DNA of 64,000 nt from G016234445 sp964438865 (GTDB lineage: Bacteria > Chloroflexota > Dehalococcoidia > Tepidiformales > Tepidiformaceae). Under the pieces are notes generated by a model. It saw only the letters and a list, made by a program, of their open reading frames with translations. It ran no database searches and was not told where the DNA came from. The position numbers and the translations under genes were made by a program. Location of the stretch: the NCBI GenBank assembly GCA_964438865.1, contig CAYTMI010000005.1, forward strand, positions 1 through 64,000, given 5' to 3'. Every line of letters begins with the position of its first letter. Positions within the stretch are counted from its first letter, which is position 1. Positions 51,157 to 59,198 of this stretch are shown piece after piece.

Positions 51157-52575
51157 ATGAGCGCAGGCCGACCCCGGGATGGCGGGTGGACCGCCCGCGA
51201 ACGCGAGGTCCTCGACCTCATCGCTGCCGGGCGCACCAACATCGAGATCGCCGCTGAACTCGGCATCTCTTTCTCCACCGCAAAATGGCACGTTAGCGAA
51301 CTGATCTCCAGGGTTGGGGTCGATTCTCGCGAAGAAGTGGCCGCCTACTGGAACCACGAGCGTCGCTGGACGGTTCGGTCTGCCCGCGCTGCCCGCGCCC
51401 TCATCTCACCGACAGCCGTGAAAGTGGCCGCCGCGACGGTGGTCCTCGCTCTTGGCGCGGGCGTGGTGGCTCTCTCGCTTCCGACCGGCGACTCCGGCGA
51501 AGCGGTCATCGTCGCCGCACATGGCGCGGTGACCGCCATCCCGGCTCCCACGCAGTCGCCCAGTCCGCCCGCTGCACCAATCCCAACCGCAACACCGGCA
51601 TGCGCTACCGGAGCCCTCCCGGCTTCAGTCTCCCGGCGCTGCGGCCACGCGAACTACCCGGAGGTAGCAGCAGCCGACAAAGGTAACTGTGACCTGAGCG
51701 GCGCCGTCCTTCGCGCCGCCGAACAGCCGTGGAACTACTACAACTACATCGATCTCGCTGGATGTAATCTCCAGGGGACCGATCTCAGTTCGAACCTCAT
51801 GGTCGAGGCTTTCCTCTCGGGCGCCGATCTGCGCAACGTAAAGCTGTCCGGCGCGAATATGGTCTGGGCGGACTTCACCGGTGCGAACCTGGCCGGCGCA
51901 GACATGGCGTCCGGCCAACTGCAAAGCGCCAACTTCACCAATGCCAACCTACTCTCTGCGGACCTGACGAACGCGATCATCCGAACCGCGCGCTGGGGCA
52001 ACACCGTCTGCCCGGACGGCACTAACAGCGACGCGAACGGCGGCACGTGCCAGGGGACCCTTTGGGTGGCCGACTACTGGCCGGGCTCGACACCAGGAGT
52101 TCCCGGCGGTTGGGTGAAAGCCGTTTGCGCCCCGCCCGGCGGGGGTCTCCCACCGGACGGCCTGTGCCCCCACTCCTCGTATCCCCAGTTCGCCGGGACC
52201 GATGCCGAGAACTGCAGCGCCCCGGGCGGCGACTTCCGCGGTGCGGACCTGCGCTGGGCGAACCTGGCCAGTTGTGACCTTTCGAACGCCAACCTTGCTG
52301 GGGCTGACCTTGAGGGCGCCGTCCTCATCGGCGCGAACCTGAGTGGGGCAGACCTCACGGGGGCCAAGCTTTACAGGACCAACGCCACCGGCGCGAAGTT
52401 CGTAGGTGCCAGGCTCGACCGCGCCGTCGTCTCCCACTCGTCCTTCGAGGGAGCCAACCTCACGGGCGCATCCACGCTAATGACGCTGCTGAGACCGATG
52501 TACGGAGGGACGATCTGCCCCGACGGCAGTAGCTCCGACGCCGCTGACGACAGGACCTGCGCCAGCCACCGATGA
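51157..52575 (+). CDS. Transmembrane LuxR-HTH protein with extracellular pentapeptide repeats
   Basis: 472 residues. Residues ~12-67 are a LuxR/GerE-type HTH (TAREREVLDLIAAGRTNIEI, ISFSTAKWHVSELISRVGV); ~86-108 a membrane helix (TAVKVAAATVVLALGAGVVAL); a Pro/Thr linker; then two blocks of pentapeptide repeats (for example SGADLRNVKLSGANMVWADF and NLAGADLEGAVLIGANLSG) separated by Cys-containing VCPDGTNSD..GGTC segments. It would hold DNA from inside and expose the repeat domain outside, a one-component design. The signal and target genes are unknown. Confidence 0.85.
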   Translation: MSAGRPRDGGWTAREREVLDLIAAGRTNIEIAAELGISFSTAKWHVSELISRVGVDSREEVAAYWNHERRWTVRSARAARALISPTAVKVAAATVVLALGAGVVALSLPTGDSGEAVIVAAHGAVTAIPAPTQSPSPPAAPIPTATPACATGALPASVSRRCGHANYPEVAAADKGNCDLSGAVLRAAEQPWNYYNYIDLAGCNLQGTDLSSNLMVEAFLSGADLRNVKLSGANMVWADFTGANLAGADMASGQLQSANFTNANLLSADLTNAIIRTARWGNTVCPDGTNSDANGGTCQGTLWVADYWPGSTPGVPGGWVKAVCAPPGGGLPPDGLCPHSSYPQFAGTDAENCSAPGGDFRGADLRWANLASCDLSNANLAGADLEGAVLIGANLSGADLTGAKLYRTNATGAKFVGARLDRAVVSHSSFEGANLTGASTLMTLLRPMYGGTICPDGSSSDAADDRTCASHR

Positions 52576-52622
52576 CCGCGAATCCGGCTGCACTTCGAAG
52601 CCCCTTACCCCCGCCTCCTCCC

Positions 52623-52652
52623 ACCGAACCGCGACCGGGAGGGAGCGCGTGG
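52623..52652. repeat. Family C repeat copy
   Basis: Begins ACCGAACCGCGACCGGGAGG and continues GAGCGCGTGG, the fullest match to the family consensus. Confidence 0.7.
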
Positions 52653-52683
52653 ACCCCCGGCCGCGGCGAGATCCGGCGGACGG

Positions 52684-52974
52684 TCACCCGCCGCCGAGCG
52701 GTTCCCGCGCATCCTCGATCGCCAGCGTCTCGGCGATGATTGCCCCGAAGATCCGGCGCATGGCCGCGTCGGAGAACGGGCCATCGTTCGCTTCCGATGC
52801 GTGCGCCAACACCTGGGCTTCCCGCGCCGGGTCGGGCAGGGGCAGCCCCAGTTCGCGCTTGATCCGCCCGATGGCGGCGGCAACCTCTGCCCGCTCGTTC
52901 AGGAGCCGCACCAGGTCCTCGTCGATGCCGTCGATCTCGGCGCGGTAGCCCCGCAGGTCGTCCCCCGTCGCCAC
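52684..52974 (-). CDS. Chorismate mutase, AroQ type
   Basis: 96 residues from GTG at 52974, two bases after the end of the AOR gene. AroQ features: LRGYRAEIDGIDEDLVRLLNERAEVAAAIGRIKRELGL, with the Arg/Lys side chains for prephenate binding (R in YRAEID, R in LLNER, K in GRIKRE), and DPAREAQVL with Arg-Glu. It converts chorismate to prephenate in Phe/Tyr synthesis. No other aromatic pathway gene is nearby; the AOR neighbour is unexpected. Confidence 0.88.
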   Translation of the reverse strand: MATGDDLRGYRAEIDGIDEDLVRLLNERAEVAAAIGRIKRELGLPLPDPAREAQVLAHASEANDGPFSDAAMRRIFGAIIAETLAIEDAREPLGGG

Positions 52975-52976
52975 CG

Positions 52977-54665
52977 CTACGACCAGACCGCGTCCAACAG
53001 CTCGTCCGAAACGTCGAACGCTTGCGGGCCGTCGGGCAGGGGCAGTGGTTCGTCCAGCAGCCAGCGGGGCAGGCGGTCGTCTTCGCGGTCGAACCCGGCC
53101 CGGCGGTTGAATTCGCGTTCGGCGTCGATCCCTGCGCGGGCCATTGCCAGCACCGCCTGGTCGTCCCAGTCGTTGTCGAACCGATTTCGCACGAACACGG
53201 CTATGTCGGCGGGGAGGGCGTTCGAGAACTGGCAGACCCCAACGGAGTCGATCGCCATCATCACCAGTTGCTCGTGCCGGCTTTGCTTCACCAGCGTGTC
53301 GGCGGTGGCGCCGCGGGCGGTCACCATCCCGGCCGTGTGGTCGGCCCCCTGGGGACTCGTGCTGTAGGTGATGCCCATGCCTTTCAGGGTGCGCGGTTCC
53401 CACGCCGGCAGCCCCTGCCCCTTGACCACGGGCACGCGGTCGATGCCGAAAGTCTTCGCCACGTGGGCGGTGCCGTTGCCGATGATCCGGCCCAACGGCG
53501 TGCCCGCTCGCACGTCCTCCAGCAGCCGTTTCGCCCCCTCGAAGTCGCCCCAGGGGATGACCCCCGCCTCCATCGCCACCCCCACGGCGTTCCCGACTTC
53601 GATCGTGTCGAGGCCGATGTCGTCGCAAAGGCGGTCGAGTTCGGCAACGGCGTCGGCCGGGCCGATTTCGCAGTTCGAACCGAGGAGCGCGATCGACTCG
53701 AACTCCAGCGCGCTGGTCACGTGCTGGCCGTGTTCGTCGTTGAAGAGAATGGCGCACTTGATGATGCAGCCGGCCATGCAGGGGAGCATCTTGCCGCCGC
53801 GCTCCTTGCCCAGGGCCTCGATCTGCTGGCCGCTGATGCTGTCGGCGCCGGCCCACGTCCCCAGCCGGTGGTTGCGGGTCGGCATCGACTGCACGTTCTC
53901 GCGGTTCACGAACTTGATGACGCCGGCCGTCCCGTAGCGGTTGAGGTTGTGGGTCCGGGGGTCTTCGAGCACGACCTTGCTGAACTTCACAACCTCGGCG
54001 CGAAGCTCGTCCTTGCGATCCCCGGCGATGACCCTCGGCGCCCCGGTGTCGTCCACGACGATCGCCTTGAGCCCCTTCGCACCCATGACCGCGCCGGGAC
54101 CGCCCCGGGCGGCGTGGCGGGTGGGCCGGCCTTCCGGGTCGGTCACGGCGATCGAGGCGGAGGCCATGCGGTGTTCGCCGGCGGGGCCGATGGTCGCCGC
54201 CGCCCGGCTCAGCAGCGCTTCGCCGACCAGTTCCCGGTGGAGATCGTAGTTCGAACGCCCGGCAAGGTTGTCGGCGGACGAGAGGCGGGCGCCATCGGCG
54301 TCGATGTCCAGCCGCTGCCAGCCGCTGGTGCTCGCCCCGGAAATGACGATCGCCTTGATCCCGAGCCGGGCCAGCCGGTGGCCGAGTTGGCCGCCGACGT
54401 TTGCTTCCTTCGTGCCGCCAGTCAGGGGGCTCTTGAAGCCGAAACTGGTGCGTCCGCTGGTCGTGATCGCCGTCCCGCCGAGGAGCCCGGGGGCGATGAA
54501 CAGCTTCGCTTCGGGGCTCAGCGGGTGGATCCGGGCATCCGTCTCTTCGAGGAGCATCGTCGCCGTCAGGGCGCGTCCGCCGAGGAGCGCGTGGCGCTTC
54601 GGAGCCCGCTCTTCGCGGATGGTGTTCGTCGACATGTCGACGCGGAGGATGCGGTCGATCTCCAT
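52977..54665 (-). CDS. Aldehyde:ferredoxin oxidoreductase family protein
   Basis: 562 residues from the ATG at 54665 with CGGAG upstream. Tungsten-pterin AOR family: N-terminal GGRALTATMLLEETDARI, FIAPGLLGGTAITTSGRTSFGFKSPLTGG and cofactor-binding segments. The 4Fe-4S ligands are CMAGCIIKC and a later Cys in SVGVCQFSN. Members oxidise aldehydes to acids with ferredoxin as acceptor, or reduce acids; substrate not predictable. Chorismate mutase follows on the same strand. Confidence 0.93.
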   Translation of the reverse strand: MEIDRILRVDMSTNTIREERAPKRHALLGGRALTATMLLEETDARIHPLSPEAKLFIAPGLLGGTAITTSGRTSFGFKSPLTGGTKEANVGGQLGHRLARLGIKAIVISGASTSGWQRLDIDADGARLSSADNLAGRSNYDLHRELVGEALLSRAAATIGPAGEHRMASASIAVTDPEGRPTRHAARGGPGAVMGAKGLKAIVVDDTGAPRVIAGDRKDELRAEVVKFSKVVLEDPRTHNLNRYGTAGVIKFVNRENVQSMPTRNHRLGTWAGADSISGQQIEALGKERGGKMLPCMAGCIIKCAILFNDEHGQHVTSALEFESIALLGSNCEIGPADAVAELDRLCDDIGLDTIEVGNAVGVAMEAGVIPWGDFEGAKRLLEDVRAGTPLGRIIGNGTAHVAKTFGIDRVPVVKGQGLPAWEPRTLKGMGITYSTSPQGADHTAGMVTARGATADTLVKQSRHEQLVMMAIDSVGVCQFSNALPADIAVFVRNRFDNDWDDQAVLAMARAGIDAEREFNRRAGFDREDDRLPRWLLDEPLPLPDGPQAFDVSDELLDAVWS

Positions 54666-54786
54666 GGGGGGCTCCGGCCGAGGTGAGTTTACGTAAGCAT
54701 GCATCGTACATGAAGGTGCGGCCCGGCGCCGCCGGGCTGTGACATAAGGAACTGGCTAGACTGTCCAGACGTAGAAGGATCCGAGC

Positions 54787-54957
54787 GTGAAGAAGAGAAC
54801 ATGCAAACTCCACGAAGCGAAGAATCGCCTCAGTGAGCTGGTTCCCTTCGGACCGCAGACCATCACGGTCCGGGGGGAACCTCGCGTCGTAGTCGTCGCC
54901 GTCGCCGAACATGAAGCAGGGACAGGCGGCGATCGGGAGAGTCTCCTCGACCTCTAG
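54787..54957 (+). CDS. Phd/YefM-family antitoxin
   Basis: 56 residues, GTG start, AAGGAT upstream. Sequence KLHEAKNRLSELVPFGPQTI, TVRGEPRVVVVAVAEHE matches the Phd/YefM antitoxin fold (an alpha helix then a beta pair). It is followed 44 bases on by a truncated vapC, its probable former toxin partner. Confidence 0.85.
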   Translation: MKKRTCKLHEAKNRLSELVPFGPQTITVRGEPRVVVVAVAEHEAGTGGDRESLLDL

Positions 54958-55001
54958 CGGGACCGTTCCCCCATGCGGGAAGTCGACTTCGGGCCCGGCT
55001 G

Positions 55002-55235
55002 ATGTACTTGCTGGACACCGTGCCGATCTCGGAAGTGACCAGGTTGACGCCTAACGATGGCGTACTCGACTGGTTGGCAGTGCATTACACGGACACATGG
55101 TCGCTCATCCTGTCATCGGAATGGTGTCGTTCGCATGTCTCCAACGATGCCGCGTGCAAGCAGCGTGTCGGCCTCCGCTTCCCCGAAGCCGAGCAAGTGA
55201 AGGACCTCAGCGGTGTGTTCGCCGTAAGCGGGTGA
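55002..55235 (+). pseudogene. Truncated VapC toxin gene
   Basis: The first ~39 residues (MYLLDTVPISEVTRLTPNDGVLDWL) match the start of VapC PIN toxins (consensus MYLLDTNVIS.L), with the first catalytic Asp. After about position 55118 the frame has no toxin-like sequence and ends at 55235, inside the reverse-strand CoA-transferase gene. The remaining PIN motifs are lost. The toxin is presumably dead while the antitoxin survives. Confidence 0.75.
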
Positions 55236-56390
55236 CGTTTCCGCGCTGGAGTAGGCGGACTCGGAGAAATTCACCGGCACCGTCGGCATGGTGATGGGAC
55301 CGACTGCTGGATGATCGAAGGTTGCAACGAAGCCGTTGAGCGCCGCCTGCGTTCCAAGGACGACCTCTTCCACAAAGGTCACGGGCGCCGCGGGCACGCC
55401 GGCGGCGGCGCATTGTGCAAGGAGGTCCTTTGTCTTGAATTTCGCGATAGAGGCCTGCGCATCCTCCTTGATTCGATGCAGCAGGGGCAGCGGGTCGTCC
55501 GGCATTTGAAACCCCGGCTGGCTCACCGCCGGGTCGTCGATCGCAAGGATCGCCATCAGCTTCCCCTTGAGGTTGCCCGGGGCGCCGATCGCGATGAAGC
55601 CGTCGTTCGTAGCATAGGTGTCGTAAAACCATCGGCCGGTCGCCATCCTCGAGCGACGTTCGGTGAACGATTCGAACGACGTGCCAGACGTTTGACGCGC
55701 GGCAACGAAGTCCCGCTTCCACCCGTCGACCGCGTCGATCACGTTAGCCGTGGCGGTCTGCAGGGCGAGCGACGCCTGCAGCAACGAGGTCGAGACCTTC
55801 TGTCCACGGCCGGTCCGGTCGCGTTCCCGGAGGGCAGTAACGACGCCGAAGGCCAGCGTCATCCCGGCCATGTAGTCGGTAAGAAACGCTTCGCTCCCGG
55901 CGGGCTTGCCGTCTTCCCAACCCCGTCCCGAGAGCGTGAGGCCCGATGCAGCCTGGACAATGACATCGAGGCCGGGCCGTCCCGAGTCCGCGCCCGCGCG
56001 CCCAAAGGCGCTGACTTCGCCCACGATGAGGCGGGGATGTTCGGGCGACAGCTGGTCGTAGGCCAGTTCGAGTTTGTCGAGCGCGCCCGGCCGCATGTTC
56101 GAAAGCAAGACATCTGACGAGAGCGCAAGCCGCCGGACGATTTCCCGTCCTTCGGGCTTGCCGAGGTCCACCGGGATACCCTTCTTCCCGCGGGCCTTGA
56201 TGATGTACTGGCGGCCCTCGCCGGGCACAATTTCGCTGTTCTTGCGCGTCTCGTCTCCGTCAATCGGCTCGACCTTGATGACCTCGGCGCCGCCGTGGGC
56301 GAACAGTTCCGCGCAGTACGGCACCGCGACGTGCTGGCCGAGTTCAAGAATTCGCAACCCTGCGAAAGGACCTGGCCCGCCTTCAGGCAA
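55113..56390 (-). CDS. CaiB/BaiF-type (class III) CoA-transferase
   Basis: 425 residues from TTG at 56390 with AGGGAGG upstream. Class III CoA-transferases move CoA between acids through an aspartyl-CoA intermediate. Family segments: GLRILELGQHVAVPYCAELFAHGGAEVIKVE, NMRPGALDKL, catalytic Asp in FLTDYMAG, and TGRGQKVSTSLL. Same strand as the HAD and nitronate monooxygenase genes (56405-57900), 14 bases downstream, so one catabolic operon is likely. Its 3' end abuts a broken vapC. Confidence 0.92.
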   Translation of the reverse strand: MPEGGPGPFAGLRILELGQHVAVPYCAELFAHGGAEVIKVEPIDGDETRKNSEIVPGEGRQYIIKARGKKGIPVDLGKPEGREIVRRLALSSDVLLSNMRPGALDKLELAYDQLSPEHPRLIVGEVSAFGRAGADSGRPGLDVIVQAASGLTLSGRGWEDGKPAGSEAFLTDYMAGMTLAFGVVTALRERDRTGRGQKVSTSLLQASLALQTATANVIDAVDGWKRDFVAARQTSGTSFESFTERRSRMATGRWFYDTYATNDGFIAIGAPGNLKGKLMAILAIDDPAVSQPGFQMPDDPLPLLHRIKEDAQASIAKFKTKDLLAQCAAAGVPAAPVTFVEEVVLGTQAALNGFVATFDHPAVGPITMPTVPVNFSESAYSSAETSPAYGEHTAEVLHLLGFGEAEADTLLARGIVGDMRTTPFR

Positions 56391-56404
56391 TGTGGGCCTC
56401 CCTT

Positions 56405-56812
56405 CTAACGATCGAAGCGCCGCCGGACGTCGATCAGAACGCGCAGCAGCTCGTTGTCGGCGTGCAGTGGCTCCAGCGGCGCCGGGATGTGGGTCCCGCC
56501 GAAGACGGAGACGATCTCCTCGTCGTCATCCACGACGTGGTCCGGGACGATGGGGATGCTCAGCTCTTTTAGTCGTTCGCGGTGGCGCGACAGGGGCTTT
56601 TCGTAACAATCCACGATGAACGGCCTCAACCGGTGTACGTCGATCACTTCCCAGCGGGGCCCAACCCCTGACCAGATGTAAACGGCGAGCCCCATGGCCG
56701 AGACTTCGCCAATCACATCGCGGGCATGGGGCCGCAGCCGGTGGTCCCACGTTAGCAACGTGTCATCGACATCGAAAAACACCGAACCGCGGCCCCGTCC
56801 CGGCGTGGCCAT
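56405..56812 (-). CDS. HAD-superfamily hydrolase (small)
   Basis: 135 residues from ATG at 56812. HAD motif I: VFFDVDDTLLTWD with the nucleophile Asp; motif II-like YIWSGVGP; later acidic VVDDDEEIVSVFG. Small size fits a cap-less HAD phosphatase. Its start lies two bases past the end of the nitronate monooxygenase gene. Substrate unknown. Confidence 0.8.
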   Translation of the reverse strand: MATPGRGRGSVFFDVDDTLLTWDHRLRPHARDVIGEVSAMGLAVYIWSGVGPRWEVIDVHRLRPFIVDCYEKPLSRHRERLKELSIPIVPDHVVDDDEEIVSVFGGTHIPAPLEPLHADNELLRVLIDVRRRFDR

Positions 56813-56814
56813 GA

Positions 56815-57900
56815 TCAGCGCGGAAGGGCGGTAAGCGCGCGTTCGGCGTCCCGTACCCACTGCTGGATGATCGCGGCTACCGTCGTCTCTTCCTTGAACT
56901 GCACAATCCCCTGCCCGGCCGGCGAATGGACGAGCGGTTCCGCCTTGTAGTCGTCGATCGCACCAAGCAAGTCGCCGATGAGGATGTCCTGGAACGGCAT
57001 CTTCAGGGGTGTGGGCGCGTCGGGCGATGCCCACTCCTCGCTCCAGGCAGTACGAATCTGGCGAAGCGTCTTGCCGGAGTCGGCGCGTGAGATGACCGTG
57101 TCTTCGGGGCCCGCCGCCAGGAGCTTCCGCAGCAGGATCTCGTCGGTATGGTTCTCCTTTGTCACAAGCCACGGGGTGCCAGTCCAGACTCCCTCGGCGC
57201 CAAGGGCGAAAGCCGCGGCAATGTGGCGGCCGGTCGCCACCCCGCCCGCAGCCAGCACGGGGCGGCCACCGGCGATGTCGACGATCTGGGGTACTAGGCT
57301 GAAGGTGCCGATCGTGCCCGTGTGACCGCCAGCGTCGTAGCCCTGGGCGACGATGATGTCGGCGCCCGCGTCGATGGCGTAACGGGCGTTCCGGGGAGAG
57401 CCAACAAGCGAGACTACCGTCTTGCCGTCGGACCTGGCCGCGTCAACCGCGGCCGTGGGCGTGCCGATGCCGAGCGCGAAGACGTTGACATCGGATTCAA
57501 GCACGGCTTCGATCTGCTGTGCTGCAACTTCTTCCGAGCGCACGAATCGTGAACGTGCGCCGGCACGCTTCGGGCGGCCGATGTTGTACTTCTCGTAAAG
57601 GTGGTCGACGAAGGCTCGATGCTCGACGGGGAGTTGAGCCTCGATCTCTTCCCGGTTGTTGGTAGCTGGCATCCCCTTCGGAATCACGAGGTCGATCCCG
57701 AACGGCCGGTCGCCGAGGCGAGCGCGGATCTTCTTCAGGATGTCCCGGATCTCCGACGGCGTCTTGCGCGTGCCGCCGTAGATGCCAATTGCGCCGGCCT
57801 TCGCTGCCTCCACCACGACGTCCTCGTGGTGGGCGAACGCGAAGATGGGGTACTCGATCCCGAGCATGTCAGAAACGCGGGTGTGAAGCGGTGAGGTCAT
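56815..57900 (-). CDS. Nitronate monooxygenase family flavoprotein
   Basis: 361 residues from an ATG with AAGGAG upstream. TIM-barrel FMN protein: MLGIEYPIFAFAHHEDVV, FGIDLVIPKG, AQGYDAGGHTGTIGTFSLVPQIVD and LAAGGVATGRHIAAAFALGAEGVW show the NMO/2-nitropropane dioxygenase pattern with the flavin phosphate loop. NMOs oxidise alkyl nitronates to carbonyl compounds; several family members are enoyl reductases instead. It leads the CoA-transferase operon. Confidence 0.93.
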   Translation of the reverse strand: MTSPLHTRVSDMLGIEYPIFAFAHHEDVVVEAAKAGAIGIYGGTRKTPSEIRDILKKIRARLGDRPFGIDLVIPKGMPATNNREEIEAQLPVEHRAFVDHLYEKYNIGRPKRAGARSRFVRSEEVAAQQIEAVLESDVNVFALGIGTPTAAVDAARSDGKTVVSLVGSPRNARYAIDAGADIIVAQGYDAGGHTGTIGTFSLVPQIVDIAGGRPVLAAGGVATGRHIAAAFALGAEGVWTGTPWLVTKENHTDEILLRKLLAAGPEDTVISRADSGKTLRQIRTAWSEEWASPDAPTPLKMPFQDILIGDLLGAIDDYKAEPLVHSPAGQGIVQFKEETTVAAIIQQWVRDAERALTALPR

Positions 57901-58038
57901 GGACTTCTCCTTACGTGGCTGGCGTTTGAGCCGGTCGTCCTATGACGCCCGGATATGCGACTGAAATGCGGCGCGGGCAGCGTCCCACGCGCCTGGGTCT
58001 GGTACCGCCAACGATGAGTGCACTCCGCTCCGGCTGGT

Positions 58039-59061
58039 TCATGCGCTTCCCCCGCCGGCAGGCGCCGGCCTGCAAGACTCGCGATTGGTGAAGACGGACT
58101 CGGTGCGGATGCCGCGCGGCGGACAGGCGCCGCCGTTCATCGTGTCAAGCAGGAGGCTCACGGCCAGGCGGGCATGCTCCTCCTGATCGACGGCGATTAC
58201 GCTCAGGGCAGGCGACATGGCCTGCACCCAATCAGAGTCACCGAAGACGACGAGGGAGATGTCCTCCCCGACCTGGAGGTGTTCTTCGCGAATTTCGGTG
58301 AGGGCCGCCGGCACGAACTGGTGGATCCCCACGATGAGTGCCGTTGGCCGAGCAGGCAGACGAAGGAGCTCGCGCACCATCGCCTGGCACTCCCGGCCAG
58401 TCGCGAAGGTGCGATCGAGGTCGGTGCTCTCGTCGAGCCCGTGCAGCACTCGTGCTAACCGCACCAGTTCCCGCCGGTGACGCCCACCGCCGGCCCGGGA
58501 CATCGAGTGGACGAGGCCGATCCGGCGGTGGCCAAGGGCGGCAAGGTGGTTCACCGCTGCGGCGACGGCGGGTCCTTCGTCTACGTAGACCGTCGGGAAC
58601 TCCCGTGCTGCTTTGCGCAGCTGGAGGAGGACCGTGGGGATCGCAGAGTGTTCGGTGAGCCTGCCCACGGAGGCTATCGCGCCGACGGGTGAGCAGAGCA
58701 AGCCATCCACCTGGCGGTCGATGAGATTGGCGATGTGGGTGGCCTCCAACTCGGCGTCGAGGCGCGAATCGGCGACGAGAACGGTATAACCTGCCTCCTG
58801 GGCCGCATCCTCCACAGCGCGCAGAAGGCGGACGGTCATGGGGCTGAGGAGGTCGGGGACGATGAGGCCGATGGTGTTCGTGCGTGCGGAACGAAGCGTG
58901 CGGGCTGCCGCGTTCGGCATGTAGTGCAGCTCATCCATTGCCTGCTGGACGGCCCTACGCAGGCTCTCGCGGACGGACTGATTTCCGTTCAGGACGCGCG
59001 AGGCAGTTCCGAGGGAGACCCCGGCGCGCTCGGCCACGTCCCGGATTGTCACCACGGGCAT
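58039..59061 (-). CDS. LacI-family transcriptional regulator
   Basis: 340 residues from ATG at 59061, start of the HTH: VTIRDVAERAGVSLGTASRVLNG, then NAAARTLRSARTNTIGLIVPD. The periplasmic-binding-like sensor domain follows (VADSRLDAELEATHIANLIDRQVDGLLC, GHRRIGLVHS, FGDSDWVQAMSPALSVIAVDQ). A TTG at 59112 would extend it but lies inside the predicted operator. It is divergent from the ABC transporter operon, its likely target, with the operator between them. Confidence 0.92.
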   Translation of the reverse strand: MPVVTIRDVAERAGVSLGTASRVLNGNQSVRESLRRAVQQAMDELHYMPNAAARTLRSARTNTIGLIVPDLLSPMTVRLLRAVEDAAQEAGYTVLVADSRLDAELEATHIANLIDRQVDGLLCSPVGAIASVGRLTEHSAIPTVLLQLRKAAREFPTVYVDEGPAVAAAVNHLAALGHRRIGLVHSMSRAGGGRHRRELVRLARVLHGLDESTDLDRTFATGRECQAMVRELLRLPARPTALIVGIHQFVPAALTEIREEHLQVGEDISLVVFGDSDWVQAMSPALSVIAVDQEEHARLAVSLLLDTMNGGACPPRGIRTESVFTNRESCRPAPAGGGSA

Positions 59062-59105
59062 ACCGTTGACAGTGCCGGTGCCGGCACGTAGACTTCCGCT
59101 GAATC

Positions 59106-59119
59106 GTTTCAAATGAAAC
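59106..59119. promoter_or_regulatory. Predicted LacI-family operator
   Basis: GTTTCA AA TGAAAC, a near-perfect palindrome (arms fully complementary), lies 80 bases before the transporter operon and 45 bases before the regulator ATG. A second partial copy, TTTCATTGGAACC, follows at 59121. Confidence 0.65.
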
Positions 59120-59198
59120 CTTTCATTGGAACCATTTTACGAACGATACGACGGAACGTCTACATGGGCAACCGCCCAAGAACACCTGGGAGGGACGA

